Positions 1 to 7,046 of a stretch of 15,520 bases of DNA are shown here, in pieces. Each line of letters opens with the position of its first letter. The stretch's first letter is position 1. A model generated the notes under the pieces. The model ran no database searches. It was not told the origin of the DNA and worked only from the letters and a program-made list of their open reading frames with translations. Where the stretch lies: the NCBI GenBank assembly GCA_019057775.1, contig JAHLWT010000034.1:1-15520 (forward strand). Direction: 5' to 3'. The stretch comes from Promethearchaeota archaeon (GTDB lineage: Archaea > Asgardarchaeota > Lokiarchaeia > Sigynarchaeales > SOKP01). The position numbers were made by a program, and so were the translations under genes.

Positions 1-32
1 TTCAATTTTTTTCTGTTAAATTTAATTTTATC

Positions 33-830
33 TTAATCAACCCTAATATCTATCCGTTTGAAATGATGAAATATTATTAGTATAATCAATATTGGTAATC
101 CAAAAAAGGCTATTGTGCTAATAATTGTTAGACCACTGAAAATAATTTCTTTATTAAAAATCAAATTTTCAAAAAAGTCGATTACTTTCATTTCATAAGA
201 GCTGTAAGAAAGAAGTCCTAATTCTACATCTTCTAAAAATAATACAAAAAATACCTCTATAATTATATAAAATATAGGTAAAATAAGAGAAGGTACTACA
301 TTCAGAGTTAACGCAGAAATCATAAAAATTAATGATGAAAAAAATAGTAATTCTGTAAATATGATTAAAAAACCCGTTAGAAAAATAGAGATCGAAACAA
401 ATAATTCAGTCATAAGGAAATTAAAAATAAGGAAAGTTGAAAAATAAAATAATAGTAAAATCAAAATGCTTGTCATCAAACTCAATAACTTTATGGAAAG
501 AATTTTAGTTCTAGACTCCGTAGTATAAATTATCATTGCTGATCTATTAGAAAATTCCTCCGAAACAATATCAGCAACTAATATAACAGGAAGAAATCGA
601 AGATATTTACTTAAAAACACAATAAAATATTGCCAATAGATCTCCTCATCTAATATCCTTTGATTGATTATATTTTGAGAATTAAACTCATTTACGATTG
701 AAAAAAAAATAATCAATGATAAAATAATGCATCCAATGAAACTTATTGAGAGAATCCTCTTTTTCAAATAAAAAGAGAACAAATGCTTTTCATAAAATAA
801 GGAAGATTCTGTTTTATTCTCTCTTTTCAT
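33..830 (-). CDS. ABC-2 type transporter permease
   Basis: This is the membrane half of an ABC exporter. The 265-aa protein has about six hydrophobic segments (roughly residues 26-46, 66-86, 112-140, 146-170, 178-199 and 232-255) and a basic N-terminus. After the second segment, residues 86-113 (ADIVSEEF...TTESRTKILSIK) match the cytosolic loop typical of ABC-2 permeases, where an acidic 'E-E/K' stretch is followed by a 'P/T-x-S-R' turn and a Lys-rich amphipathic piece. The ATG lies 4 nt after the stop of the upstream ATPase gene, so the two are co-transcribed and probably translationally coupled. The substrate cannot be read from the sequence. Drug, peptide and lipid exporters share this architecture. 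The length is normal for a single-domain ABC-2 permease. Confidence 0.85.
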   Translation of the reverse strand: MKRENKTESSLFYEKHLFSFYLKKRILSISFIGCIILSLIIFFSIVNEFNSQNIINQRILDEEIYWQYFIVFLSKYLRFLPVILVADIVSEEFSNRSAMIIYTTESRTKILSIKLLSLMTSILILLLFYFSTFLIFNFLMTELFVSISIFLTGFLIIFTELLFFSSLIFMISALTLNVVPSLILPIFYIIIEVFFVLFLEDVELGLLSYSSYEMKVIDFFENLIFNKEIIFSGLTIISTIAFFGLPILIILIIFHHFKRIDIRVD

Positions 831-834
831 ACGA

Positions 835-1770
835 TTAGCCTTTTATAATTTTTTTGTATATCTTATTTAATGTTCCACTAATAGGAGTGAAATTGAAATC
901 CTTATAATTCAATAATATTTTATCTACTTTTTCTGGATTGTCGGTTCTGAAAATTATTTTTTCGCGTAAAACTTTTGATACATCAGAGAATATATCTTTT
1001 TCAGTAGATAACAGCTCATTAAGTTCTTTAAGAGTCATACTCTCATTATGATCGATTCGAGTTATTTCATATTCATCAAAGCCATAAAACTGAGCAAGAT
1101 TATATATTTTATCTGAAGCTTTTATTTTGCCGTCGTTAATAAACGCTATATAATCTGCTATTTGTTCTATTTCAAGAACAATATGGCTTGAAATAATTAC
1201 TGTGACTCCTTCCTCTCTTTTCATCCTTATTTTTTGAATAAATTCCTCTCTCCCTAAAGGATCGATATTAGATAACGGTTCATCAAGAAAAACTATTTTA
1301 GGTTCTCCAGCAAATGCTTGAGTTATTCCTAAACGCTGCTGCATTCCTCTCGAATATGTTTTAATAGCCTTATCCCAATAGCTTTTATCTATACCACTCC
1401 ACTCTAAATAAGATTCAATTTGATTATCATTCATTAAAACCTTACTTCTTAAGCCAATAATTAATTTAAGAAACTTTCTGCCAGTGAGATTTGGATAGAA
1501 GCCCACATTTTCAGGTAGAAATCCAATCTTTCTCCTCATTTTACCCAAACTCTTTAGCATGTCAGTTCCGAAAATGGACGCTGTCCCATTTGATGGTTTC
1601 ACTAAACCTAAGAGCATTAACATTATTGTTGTCTTCCCCGCCCCGTTTGGTCCTAAAAATGCAAAACACGAGTCTCGGATTTCCAAATTAATATTATCTA
1701 CAACTACTCTATTATAATATTCTTTTGTTAAACCATGGATTTTGATAATTGGCTCCTCTGTAGAAGACAT
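835..1770 (-). CDS. ABC transporter ATP-binding protein
   Basis: This is the ATPase subunit of an ABC-2 exporter, acting on the cytosolic side of the membrane. All core motifs are visible in the 311 aa: Walker A GPNGAGKTT (40-48), a Q-loop position occupied by Glu (FLPEN, 84-88; common in this exporter class), signature YSRGMQQR (139-146), Walker B IVFLDEP (159-165), D-loop SNIDP (167-171) and the switch His196. Residues from about 220 to the end form a C-terminal extension like the DUF4162 region of CcmA/NatA-type ATPases. It is the first gene of a two-gene operon with the permease at 33-830. A purine-rich stretch (AAAGGATAAAG) precedes the ATG. A TATA-like box and an inverted repeat lie upstream at 1839-1882. 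Confidence 0.95.
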   Translation of the reverse strand: MSSTEEPIIKIHGLTKEYYNRVVVDNINLEIRDSCFAFLGPNGAGKTTIMLMLLGLVKPSNGTASIFGTDMLKSLGKMRRKIGFLPENVGFYPNLTGRKFLKLIIGLRSKVLMNDNQIESYLEWSGIDKSYWDKAIKTYSRGMQQRLGITQAFAGEPKIVFLDEPLSNIDPLGREEFIQKIRMKREEGVTVIISSHIVLEIEQIADYIAFINDGKIKASDKIYNLAQFYGFDEYEITRIDHNESMTLKELNELLSTEKDIFSDVSKVLREKIIFRTDNPEKVDKILLNYKDFNFTPISGTLNKIYKKIIKG

Positions 1771-1838
1771 ACGTTGAGATCTTTATCCTTTTCCTATTCA
1801 CTAAATAAGATTGATTTAATCAGTTGGATTATTTTTAC

Positions 1839-1871
1839 AATGGATTAATTAATTATTAAATACAATCCATT
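1839..1871. promoter_or_regulatory. Inverted repeat, candidate operator of the ABC operon
   Basis: The 8-bp arms AATGGATT (1839-1846) and AATCCATT (1864-1871) are perfect inverted copies separated by 17 bp. The pair abuts the TATA-like element (1874-1882) and covers the expected start-site region, which is where a dimeric archaeal repressor would block initiation. No regulator gene is adjacent on the same strand. The winged-helix gene at 2809-3436 is the nearest candidate, but nothing in the sequence links the two. Confidence 0.4.
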
Positions 1872-1873
1872 TC

Positions 1874-1882
1874 TATATAAAT
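1874..1882 (-). promoter_or_regulatory. TATA-like promoter element of the ABC operon
   Basis: On the minus strand this reads ATTTATATA. It would place transcription initiation near 1850, giving a leader of about 80 nt before the ATPase start at 1770. No better box lies between it and the gene. Confidence 0.5.
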
Positions 1883-2053
1883 CTATTCGAATTCCCGAGA
1901 AGATTCAACTCTCGTAGATTTGAAAGTTTCTAGCTTTAAAAAAAACGAGTTTCTATTTCTATAATATATCATATCGTTCGAAAAGTGCACCTTAATCCTT
2001 TAAAATCAGTATAAATAATAAAGATATTATAAAAAAACTTAATCCTATTTTTG

Positions 2054-2647
2054 TCATAATTTTTGTAATTTTTCTACCATAAGTATGGCCTCATTGGTCG
2101 TCAGAGTAGGACAGGTTATCATGTATCTCATTCCTTCTATATATACAGTTACTAAGAGGAAATAATCTCCCCATTTCTTCCTAGTCTCCACTTCTCCTCC
2201 AGTAGAAGCCTTTTCATTTACCAGAACAGGCCAACTATTGATTTCTACTGCTATTGTAAAAAGCATGCTTTCAGCTATAGATTCTAGTTCGCTATACGTG
2301 GGAGGAGAGCCTGCTGGAGATATTTGAATTACTAATTCAGCCGTTTTGTAATCCATATTCCCTTCCGCACTATAGACCACAATCGCAATGAACGGGCTAT
2401 CCTTGAGATATATTGCAGTACATTCAAAATCATCTGGTAATTCAAATGGTAAATATATTGACAAATTATATTGTTTCGCCACAGTAATCGTTTCGTTTAA
2501 GGAGACATCTCTTGAAGTCCCATAGAAATCTACAGGTGTCCCACCGATATGGGTTCCTAGCAGTGGGCTAATTGCAGTGATTATTATCAATATAAATGAG
2601 GATGTAGTTGCCAATACTACTATTAAGGATTTAATTGCTTTTCTCAT
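2054..2647 (-). CDS. Membrane-anchored extracellular protein, DUF4367-like
   Basis: I do not recognise a named gene. The 197-aa protein begins MRKAIK and has one long hydrophobic segment (about 7-30), a signal anchor or uncleaved signal peptide, so the rest should be extracellular. The body starts with a Leu-Pro-rich 'YLPFELPDDF' stretch (about 65-74), continues with beta-strand-like alternation, and ends with 'W-G-D-Y-F-L-L-V' followed by a short helix 'NEAILMVEKLQKL'. This order (LP..LP..F motif, then W.dG..Y, then a C-terminal helix) resembles the small DUF4367 domain found outside membrane anchors in many prokaryotes. The assignment is by eye. AAGGTTAG a few bases before the ATG can act as a ribosome-binding site. 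It stands alone, facing away from the gene at 2809. Confidence 0.65.
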   Translation of the reverse strand: MRKAIKSLIVVLATTSSFILIIITAISPLLGTHIGGTPVDFYGTSRDVSLNETITVAKQYNLSIYLPFELPDDFECTAIYLKDSPFIAIVVYSAEGNMDYKTAELVIQISPAGSPPTYSELESIAESMLFTIAVEINSWPVLVNEKASTGGEVETRKKWGDYFLLVTVYIEGMRYMITCPTLTTNEAILMVEKLQKL

Positions 2648-2770
2648 TACTTCTAACCTTGAACTTTTCTAACTATTTGTAAATCAAAAGGCCTAAATTA
2701 ATCAAATTATTTAGATTGGAATTATAATTTTACTTTCCTTTTTGTCAATTTATCATTTACAAAATTAGTA

Positions 2771-2778
2771 TTTAAAAG
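2771..2778 (+). promoter_or_regulatory. TATA-like element before the winged-helix gene
   Basis: TTTAAAAG, preceded by an A-rich BRE-like stretch, sits 38 nt before ATG 2809. The transcript would begin just ahead of that ATG. This supports 2809, not the downstream TTG at 2942, as the real beginning of the winged-helix gene. Confidence 0.45.
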
Positions 2779-2808
2779 TTATGCTTGAACTTGAGATAGA
2801 TTTGAAAT

Positions 2809-2941
2809 ATGAATCCAAGAATTTCTAAATCACAATAGGGTTTTTAGCAAAGAAAAAGCTGCCGAATACATTAAATCAAGATATGATAAAGCTAATGGTA
2901 ATTTAAATCATAATGGAATAAAGACAGTTATAAATTCGCTA
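2809..2941 (+). other. N-terminal domain of the winged-helix gene, upstream of the usable start and out of frame with its ATG
   Basis: The frame of the gene at 2942 stays open back to 2813 (TGA at 2810-2812). It encodes 43 residues of normal composition, including FLNHNRVFSKEKAAEYIKSR, NHNGIKTVINSLLEKN and then VEGSKLTR. This reads as a small winged-helix domain running straight into the next one. No ATG, GTG or TTG exists in that frame before 2942. The ATG at 2809-2811 lies one frame over and closes after nine codons (MNPRISKSQ, stop TAG). A single-base indel near 2815-2835 would join them. It may be a true frameshift, an assembly error or recoding. Confidence 0.6.
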
Positions 2942-3436
2942 TTGGAAAAGAATATCATTGTGGAAGGATCAAAACTAACAAGAATTGAGATTTTACTAAA
3001 TTCAAACAGGAAACAGATATACGATTTTATTATAGAAAATCCAGGAGTATACAGAAATAAACTCGCTAATAAATTGGATCTCAGTACTTACTTGATAAAG
3101 TGGCATGTATCAATGCTGATTAAGTTTAAATTAATCAGACAACAAAAGTTGAGTAATTATACCGCGTATTTTGATTCATCATTAAGACAGGAAAATGATT
3201 TACTTCTTCATACCATTTCAAGAGATAAATGCGTAAGAATTATCAAATTTTTAAAGATAAATGAAGAAGGCAGTACAAAAAATCAAATTTCTAAGGCACT
3301 AAAAATGCATTTTAACACAATTTCTAAATACATAAATAAAATGGATAAATTTAATTTGTTGGAAAGGAAAAAAGTTAATAATACAGAGTATATTTCTCTC
3401 AATGATAATAATTTTAAACTCCTAAAATTAGTCTAA
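2942..3436 (+). CDS. Winged helix-turn-helix transcriptional regulator
   Basis: This is a cytosolic DNA-binding regulator. From the TTG at 2942 it is 164 aa with two winged-helix units. The first (about 20-80) runs NSNRKQIYDFIIENPGVYRN, then KLANKLDLSTYLIKWHVSML (recognition helix) and a wing ending YTAYFDSS. The second (about 93-152) has STKNQISKALKMHFNTISKY followed by a wing ending TEYISLN. The arrangement, preceded by 'VEGSKLTR', is familiar from large families of tandem winged-helix regulators in Asgard archaea. The true protein almost certainly begins upstream (see 2809-2941), adding a third small helical domain, so the TTG start is only the first usable in-frame codon. Targets are unknown. 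It is divergent from the gene at 2054-2647. Confidence 0.85.
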   Translation: MEKNIIVEGSKLTRIEILLNSNRKQIYDFIIENPGVYRNKLANKLDLSTYLIKWHVSMLIKFKLIRQQKLSNYTAYFDSSLRQENDLLLHTISRDKCVRIIKFLKINEEGSTKNQISKALKMHFNTISKYINKMDKFNLLERKKVNNTEYISLNDNNFKLLKLV

Positions 3437-3561
3437 TATCTTTTTCCCTCCTCACTCCAATAATTATTACTTCCTTCCCCTGTGGTGCCCCCTCCTAAAA
3501 AAGAATATTTCAATGTTCTATACTTTAAATCTTAATATTTTGAAAAGCCCAATATTGTTGG

Positions 3562-3581
3562 TTATAAGTTCAATATTTTAA
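3562..3581 (+). repeat. 20-bp perfect direct repeat, copy 1
   Basis: TTATAAGTTCAATATTTTAA is identical to 4367-4386. This copy lies about 105 bp before the gene at 3686. CAATATT also occurs at 3550-3556, 21 bp (two helical turns) upstream of the one inside the repeat, and near-matches CAATGTT (3511) and TAATATT (3532) precede it, so the region looks like an array of sites. Confidence 0.6.
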
Positions 3582-3620
3582 TACTGAACCGCCCTTCTCA
3601 AAATCTTTTCAAAATGAAGA

Positions 3621-3630
3621 TTATAAATAA
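3621..3630 (+). promoter_or_regulatory. TATA-like element for the gene at 3686
   Basis: TTATAAATAA lies 56 nt before the ATG, which implies a leader of about 30-35 nt. A second possible box, TATTATAA at 3641-3648, would give a nearly leaderless transcript. No Shine-Dalgarno sequence precedes the ATG, so either is compatible. Confidence 0.4.
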
Positions 3631-3685
3631 GAAAGTGGTGTATTATAATTTAGTCAAATACTAATAATTTAAAAAAATAAACAAA

Positions 3686-4351
3686 ATGAGTGAAAGTAAG
3701 TATTCAAGACGTAATATCATAATAGCTATATTTATGATAATATCAATTATTATCTTTTCATCCATAGCAATCATTATTTATGCTAATTTTGCTGATCTTG
3801 ACGATTCTGATGATGCTATTGCCTTTAAACCTGCTATTTACTTATATCCACAAGAAACATTGAAGATTAAAGTTTCTCTTTCAATTAATGGTGAAATTAC
3901 AATAAGTGAGCCAGAATATGATAATGGATGGGATGTAGTAGTAGAACCAGGAGGCAAAATTGAAAGTAGCTATGATTATTTATTTTATGAAGCGCGATTG
4001 AATTACTTAAAAACACCTGCCGAGGGTTGGTGTGTTGAATATGAACATCTTGAATTATGGATGAATAACACATTGAGAGAACTTGGATTAAATGAAAAAG
4101 AAAGTAAAGATTTTAAGGTTTTTTGGTTAGATTTTCTCCCAATTGCAAATCATTATGAGATTAAATTATTATCAAAAGAATATTTAGACTTGAATATGGG
4201 ATTAAATATAGATCCTAAACCAGAGACAATAATAAGGGTTATTCTAACATTTTCTCCTTACCAGAATGCAGTTGAAATAGATACTCCATTAATAACGACA
4301 CCCATTCGTTCAGGTTTTACAGTCGTAGAATGGGGTGGATTTATAATTTAA
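3686..4351 (+). CDS. Membrane-anchored surface protein with KPxIYLYP motif
   Basis: The protein is 221 aa. Residues 1-10 are basic and residues 11-32 form one strongly hydrophobic segment, so it is an N-terminally anchored exported protein. The extracellular part opens with KPAIYLYPQE (48-57), then a beta-rich stretch with EYDNGWDVVVEPGG (77-90) and DYLFYEARL (97-105), and closes with RSGFTVVEWGG (208-218). The combination 'KPxIYLYP ... G-W-x-V-x-x-x-P-x-G ... Y-L-F-Y/W-E' occurs in a family of uncharacterised exported proteins in bacteria and archaea. I know no function for it. One copy of the 20-bp repeat lies upstream and one begins 16 bp after the stop codon. The beta-propeller gene follows in the same direction. 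Confidence 0.75.
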   Translation: MSESKYSRRNIIIAIFMIISIIIFSSIAIIIYANFADLDDSDDAIAFKPAIYLYPQETLKIKVSLSINGEITISEPEYDNGWDVVVEPGGKIESSYDYLFYEARLNYLKTPAEGWCVEYEHLELWMNNTLRELGLNEKESKDFKVFWLDFLPIANHYEIKLLSKEYLDLNMGLNIDPKPETIIRVILTFSPYQNAVEIDTPLITTPIRSGFTVVEWGGFII

Positions 4352-4366
4352 TTTTTAACTATTAAA

Positions 4367-4386
4367 TTATAAGTTCAATATTTTAA
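4367..4386 (+). repeat. 20-bp perfect direct repeat, copy 2
   Basis: This is identical to 3562-3581. It lies between the gene at 3686-4351 and the promoter of the propeller gene, about 140 bp before that gene's coding region. Both copies are thus upstream of a same-strand exported-protein gene, which fits a shared regulator. Alternatively the pair could be scars flanking a moved gene. Confidence 0.6.
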
Positions 4387-4473
4387 ATAAAACCATTTTC
4401 TAAACTTGGGAAGTAACCTACATCATACCTTTTATTTCGGATTTTAAAACATTTCTTATTCTATACACTAATG

Positions 4474-4482
4474 TATATATAA
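4474..4482 (+). promoter_or_regulatory. TATA-like element for the beta-propeller gene
   Basis: TATATATAA predicts a transcript start near 4505, shortly before ATG 4530. A short inverted repeat TATAC (4462-4466) / GTATA (4473-4477) overlaps its upstream edge. Confidence 0.5.
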
Positions 4483-4525
4483 GAATTTTACTTATCATCT
4501 ATAAAGTAATTCAAATCAAAAATAA

Positions 4526-4699
4526 AGGGATGGAATCATCACTCGATTAAAATATTTTATACCGCGCATTATCACCATAATAATTGTTTCGGTTTTAGGA
4601 GCTGGTGTTATCCTGATCCCTTTTTCTATAACTTATTCATGTATTGTTGCACCTCCGATTGATTGGATAGAAACGTGGGGCGGGTCCAATCAGGAAATA
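4526..4699 (+). other. In-frame signal-peptide extension of the propeller gene, with no canonical start
   Basis: The frame of the gene at 4700 is open back to 4526 (TAA at 4523-4525) and encodes a short basic start (IITRLKYFIPR), a hydrophobic core (IITIIIVSVLGAGVILIPF), then TYSC and WIETWGGSNQE, the missing first strand of the propeller. This is exactly what an exported propeller protein needs, yet the frame has no ATG, GTG or TTG before 4700. The ATG at 4530-4532, right after AAAGGG, is in another frame and stops after six codons (MESSLD). A one-base indel, a non-canonical start (ATC at 4535 or 4538) or recoding could explain it. Confidence 0.65.
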
Positions 4700-6034
4700 A
4701 TGCATGAAATGGTTGTAGATTCTTCGAGAGATATTTATATCGGAGGTGAGATTTGGAACTATAGTAAAAGTAGTAATGATATTTTTATTCTTAAGATTAA
4801 TGTGAGTTATAGTTACAATGTCACCTGGGGGGGTGAAAAACATGAGGAATTTATTGGAATGGTTTTAGACGCAAATGATAATATATTCATTGCAGGATCA
4901 CGTACAGGGTATTTACCAGGAGCAAAGGATGTGTTTCTATTGAAATATAGTAATAACCTTACATTAGAGTGGTTTAAAATATGGGGTGAAAACGGAATAG
5001 ATTCTTGCACTGCGATGGTAGTTGACTCTCTAGATAATATATATATCACAGGAATGACAAATTATCCTTATAGTGACATTTTTCTTGTAAAATATGATAA
5101 CTCTGGAATAATTCAATGGAACTGCACGTGGAATACAGGTTTTCATAATATATCTGAAGAAACTCTGTCAATGGTTATAGATTCTACTGATCACATTTTT
5201 CTTGGAGTAACAGCTAATATCACAGGATCAGAGTGGATTTTATTGAAGTATAATTCTTCTGGCAATTTGTTATTACATACTTCATACAGTAAATACATGC
5301 CATTAGAACAATTAGTTTTAGATTCCTCTGATAATTTATATGCTGTGGGGTCATACAATGATACTTATCTTTCTAAATTTGATAGTAATGGGAATTTGGA
5401 ATGGAATCTTACAGTTATACAAGATATCTTACAAGGAACCGAAAGTCTAGCGATTGATCAATCTGACAATATTTATATTTCAGGAAATGAACTCATCAAT
5501 GCTTCAGCAATCCTTTCTGGGTATAACATGATTGATTATGATACCTACTTAATGAGATTCAACAATACCGGAGTTTTACAATGGAACCAAACGATTTCTC
5601 ATGGAAATAATTTGTATCTCGAAATATTATCTTTCGATCCATCGGGAAATATTTATCTTGGAGGGTCCCTTGAGTTAATAGCACCAGGCAGTTTAAGTTA
5701 TGCTGTAAAAGTGATTGATCCTTCAGGGAAAAATATAAGAAGTGAAGGAGGGGGTTGTATATATGGGGATGGAATCGTTAAAGGAATTTATGGGGAATCA
5801 CCAAATAATTTCATCGTAGCCAGAAATACTCCCTGTTATAATAAAGAAAATTATGATGTAAGCCTAACTAAGTATATTGCATATGATTTTAGTCATTGTC
5901 CTTCGATACCTAGCGCGTGGCTATTACTTACGCTACATATAGGCCTAAGTACAGGTTTTATAATCATAGGTATATCTTACTTAATTATCAAAGAGAAAAA
6001 ACGTGAGGCACGAGGAAAAGTTTACATTTTCTAA
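4700..6034 (+). CDS. Secreted seven-bladed beta-propeller protein with C-terminal membrane anchor
   Basis: The 444 aa from ATG 4700 contain seven copies of a roughly 50-residue unit built on 'hhhDSsDNIYIxG', with the Asp at 7, 57, 109, 161, 208, 253 and 313. Between them come 'D-h-F-L-L-K-Y-(D)-x-x-G-x-L-x-W-N' strands. This is the SBBP-type repeat, and seven copies suggest one complete seven-bladed propeller. A single hydrophobic helix at 407-430 followed by a Lys/Arg-rich tail (KEKKREARGK) anchors the protein with the propeller outside. Many N-x-S/T sites agree with an archaeal surface glycoprotein. The annotated ATG is too far downstream, because the signal peptide is encoded at 4526-4699. 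Such propellers usually bind proteins or sugars, and the ligand here is unknown. Confidence 0.85.
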   Translation: MHEMVVDSSRDIYIGGEIWNYSKSSNDIFILKINVSYSYNVTWGGEKHEEFIGMVLDANDNIFIAGSRTGYLPGAKDVFLLKYSNNLTLEWFKIWGENGIDSCTAMVVDSLDNIYITGMTNYPYSDIFLVKYDNSGIIQWNCTWNTGFHNISEETLSMVIDSTDHIFLGVTANITGSEWILLKYNSSGNLLLHTSYSKYMPLEQLVLDSSDNLYAVGSYNDTYLSKFDSNGNLEWNLTVIQDILQGTESLAIDQSDNIYISGNELINASAILSGYNMIDYDTYLMRFNNTGVLQWNQTISHGNNLYLEILSFDPSGNIYLGGSLELIAPGSLSYAVKVIDPSGKNIRSEGGGCIYGDGIVKGIYGESPNNFIVARNTPCYNKENYDVSLTKYIAYDFSHCPSIPSAWLLLTLHIGLSTGFIIIGISYLIIKEKKREARGKVYIF

Positions 6035-6051
6035 TCTTGTGATTTAATGAA

Positions 6052-6082
6052 CACACAAAATTACATAAATTTTTTTGTTGTG
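6052..6082 (+). terminator. Possible terminator after the propeller gene
   Basis: CACACAAAA (6052-6060) can pair with TTTTGTTGTG (about 6073-6082) with one bulged base, and six Ts lie on the descending arm. It is a modest AT-rich hairpin placed just after the stop at 6034. Confidence 0.25.
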
Positions 6083-6129
6083 CTTGCCATCGCTGAAGTT
6101 TGGATAAATTAAATTTTAAGATGAAAATA

Positions 6130-6137
6130 TTTATATG
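6130..6137 (+). promoter_or_regulatory. TATA-like element for the membrane winged-helix gene
   Basis: TTTATATG is preceded by GAAAATA. It implies a start near 6157 and a leader of about 45 nt that carries the strong ribosome-binding site at 6184-6191. Confidence 0.45.
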
Positions 6138-6183
6138 GTTATGTAGTTATATGAAAATCTGAAGTTAACATAAAAGTCCATTG

Positions 6184-6191
6184 AAAGGAGG
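6184..6191 (+). promoter_or_regulatory. Strong Shine-Dalgarno sequence
   Basis: AAAGGAGG sits 9 nt before the ATG at 6201 and fixes that start. It is one of only two near-perfect ribosome-binding sites in the window, the other being at 8553-8557. Confidence 0.7.
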
Positions 6192-6200
6192 AAGAAGTAA

Positions 6201-6836
6201 ATGAAAAAAAAATTAGTATCTACTATTGGAATAATTTATGTTGTTCTACTGGGCGTTTTAAGTTATATTATCATGAGTATTTTCTTCTGGAATACTCAAT
6301 TTGACGTGAAACATTACTTAAATATCGTTGTATATGCAGAGATATTTGGCCTCATTGTAATATTACCTTCCATATTATTTGAATTTAGACAAGACTTCTT
6401 AAGGAGTTTTTTTTTTGGAATAGCAGGAGCCACAATAGTCTTGATTTATTTATATTACACCTTTATAGTGGCCAGTGATGGGTGGACATATACCACAGCT
6501 GAATTAAAACCCCTCTTGAATGATTTTAAACTTCTTTATCTATTCCCGTCTACGGGGATAATAATTTCAATATATGTTTTGAATGCATTCTCCTTAATTT
6601 CAAGATCACGTATATCTGAAAGCGAAAGTGATAATGTAAAGAGATACATTTTAGATTTAATACCTCATTCAAATAAAATTGAAATTAAGGAAATTTCAGA
6701 GAAAACTAAGATTGATCGAGGAACGGTATCAAAAATAGTAGAGATCATGATTGAAGCAAGAGATATTAAAGCGGAATATTTTAGAAGTACGAATTCTATT
6801 CTATTCCGCCACGAAAAGGAATTATCCCCCAGTTAA
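6201..6836 (+). CDS. Four-helix membrane protein with C-terminal winged-helix domain
   Basis: This 211-aa protein has four transmembrane helices (about 5-30, 38-61, 68-91 and 112-135). They are followed by a Ser/Glu linker (RSRISESESDN) and a cytosolic winged-helix domain (about 144-205): VKRYILDLIPHSNKIEIKEI, then a turn and recognition helix KTKIDRGTVSKIVEIMI, then a wing-like YFRSTNSILFRHE. The design suggests a membrane-bound transcription regulator or a sensor working through protein contacts. I do not recognise a named family. The start is secure because of AAAGGAGG upstream. It follows the surface-protein genes in the same orientation but has its own promoter, so it could sense the same envelope signal. 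That last point is inference. Confidence 0.8.
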   Translation: MKKKLVSTIGIIYVVLLGVLSYIIMSIFFWNTQFDVKHYLNIVVYAEIFGLIVILPSILFEFRQDFLRSFFFGIAGATIVLIYLYYTFIVASDGWTYTTAELKPLLNDFKLLYLFPSTGIIISIYVLNAFSLISRSRISESESDNVKRYILDLIPHSNKIEIKEISEKTKIDRGTVSKIVEIMIEARDIKAEYFRSTNSILFRHEKELSPS

Positions 6837-6956
6837 GTAAAAAAATCAAGAAAAAAAAAATTAAATTATTTTATTCGGGCTATATTTTTTCATTTCCCTA
6901 TAGAAATAATAGCTTTTGAGGATTTCAACTATGAGATCATCAAACACATTAGATAA

Positions 6957-6976
6957 GATAATTTTATCATTTTTTC
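6957..6976 (+). terminator. Possible short terminator after the membrane winged-helix gene
   Basis: GATAA and TTATC are adjacent inverted arms followed by ATTTTTTC. The stem is very short, so the T-run is the better evidence for termination here. Confidence 0.25.
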
Positions 6977-7046
6977 AAGGTTATGTTCAGTTTTTGTTGT
7001 TTTAATGTAACATTCTCTGGGATTTTAATCAAAATTGGATCTAAGT

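Noticed and set aside
1491..1691. 66-aa plus-strand frame opposite the ABC ATPase
   Set aside because: Shadow of the Walker A region of the ATPase gene.
4637..5049. Two minus-strand frames (68 and 78 aa) opposite the propeller gene
   Set aside because: Shadows of the repeat-rich propeller gene with no independent signals.
6932..7006. 24-codon plus-strand frame after the membrane winged-helix gene
   Set aside because: Too short, no ribosome-binding site, and it overlaps a likely termination region.
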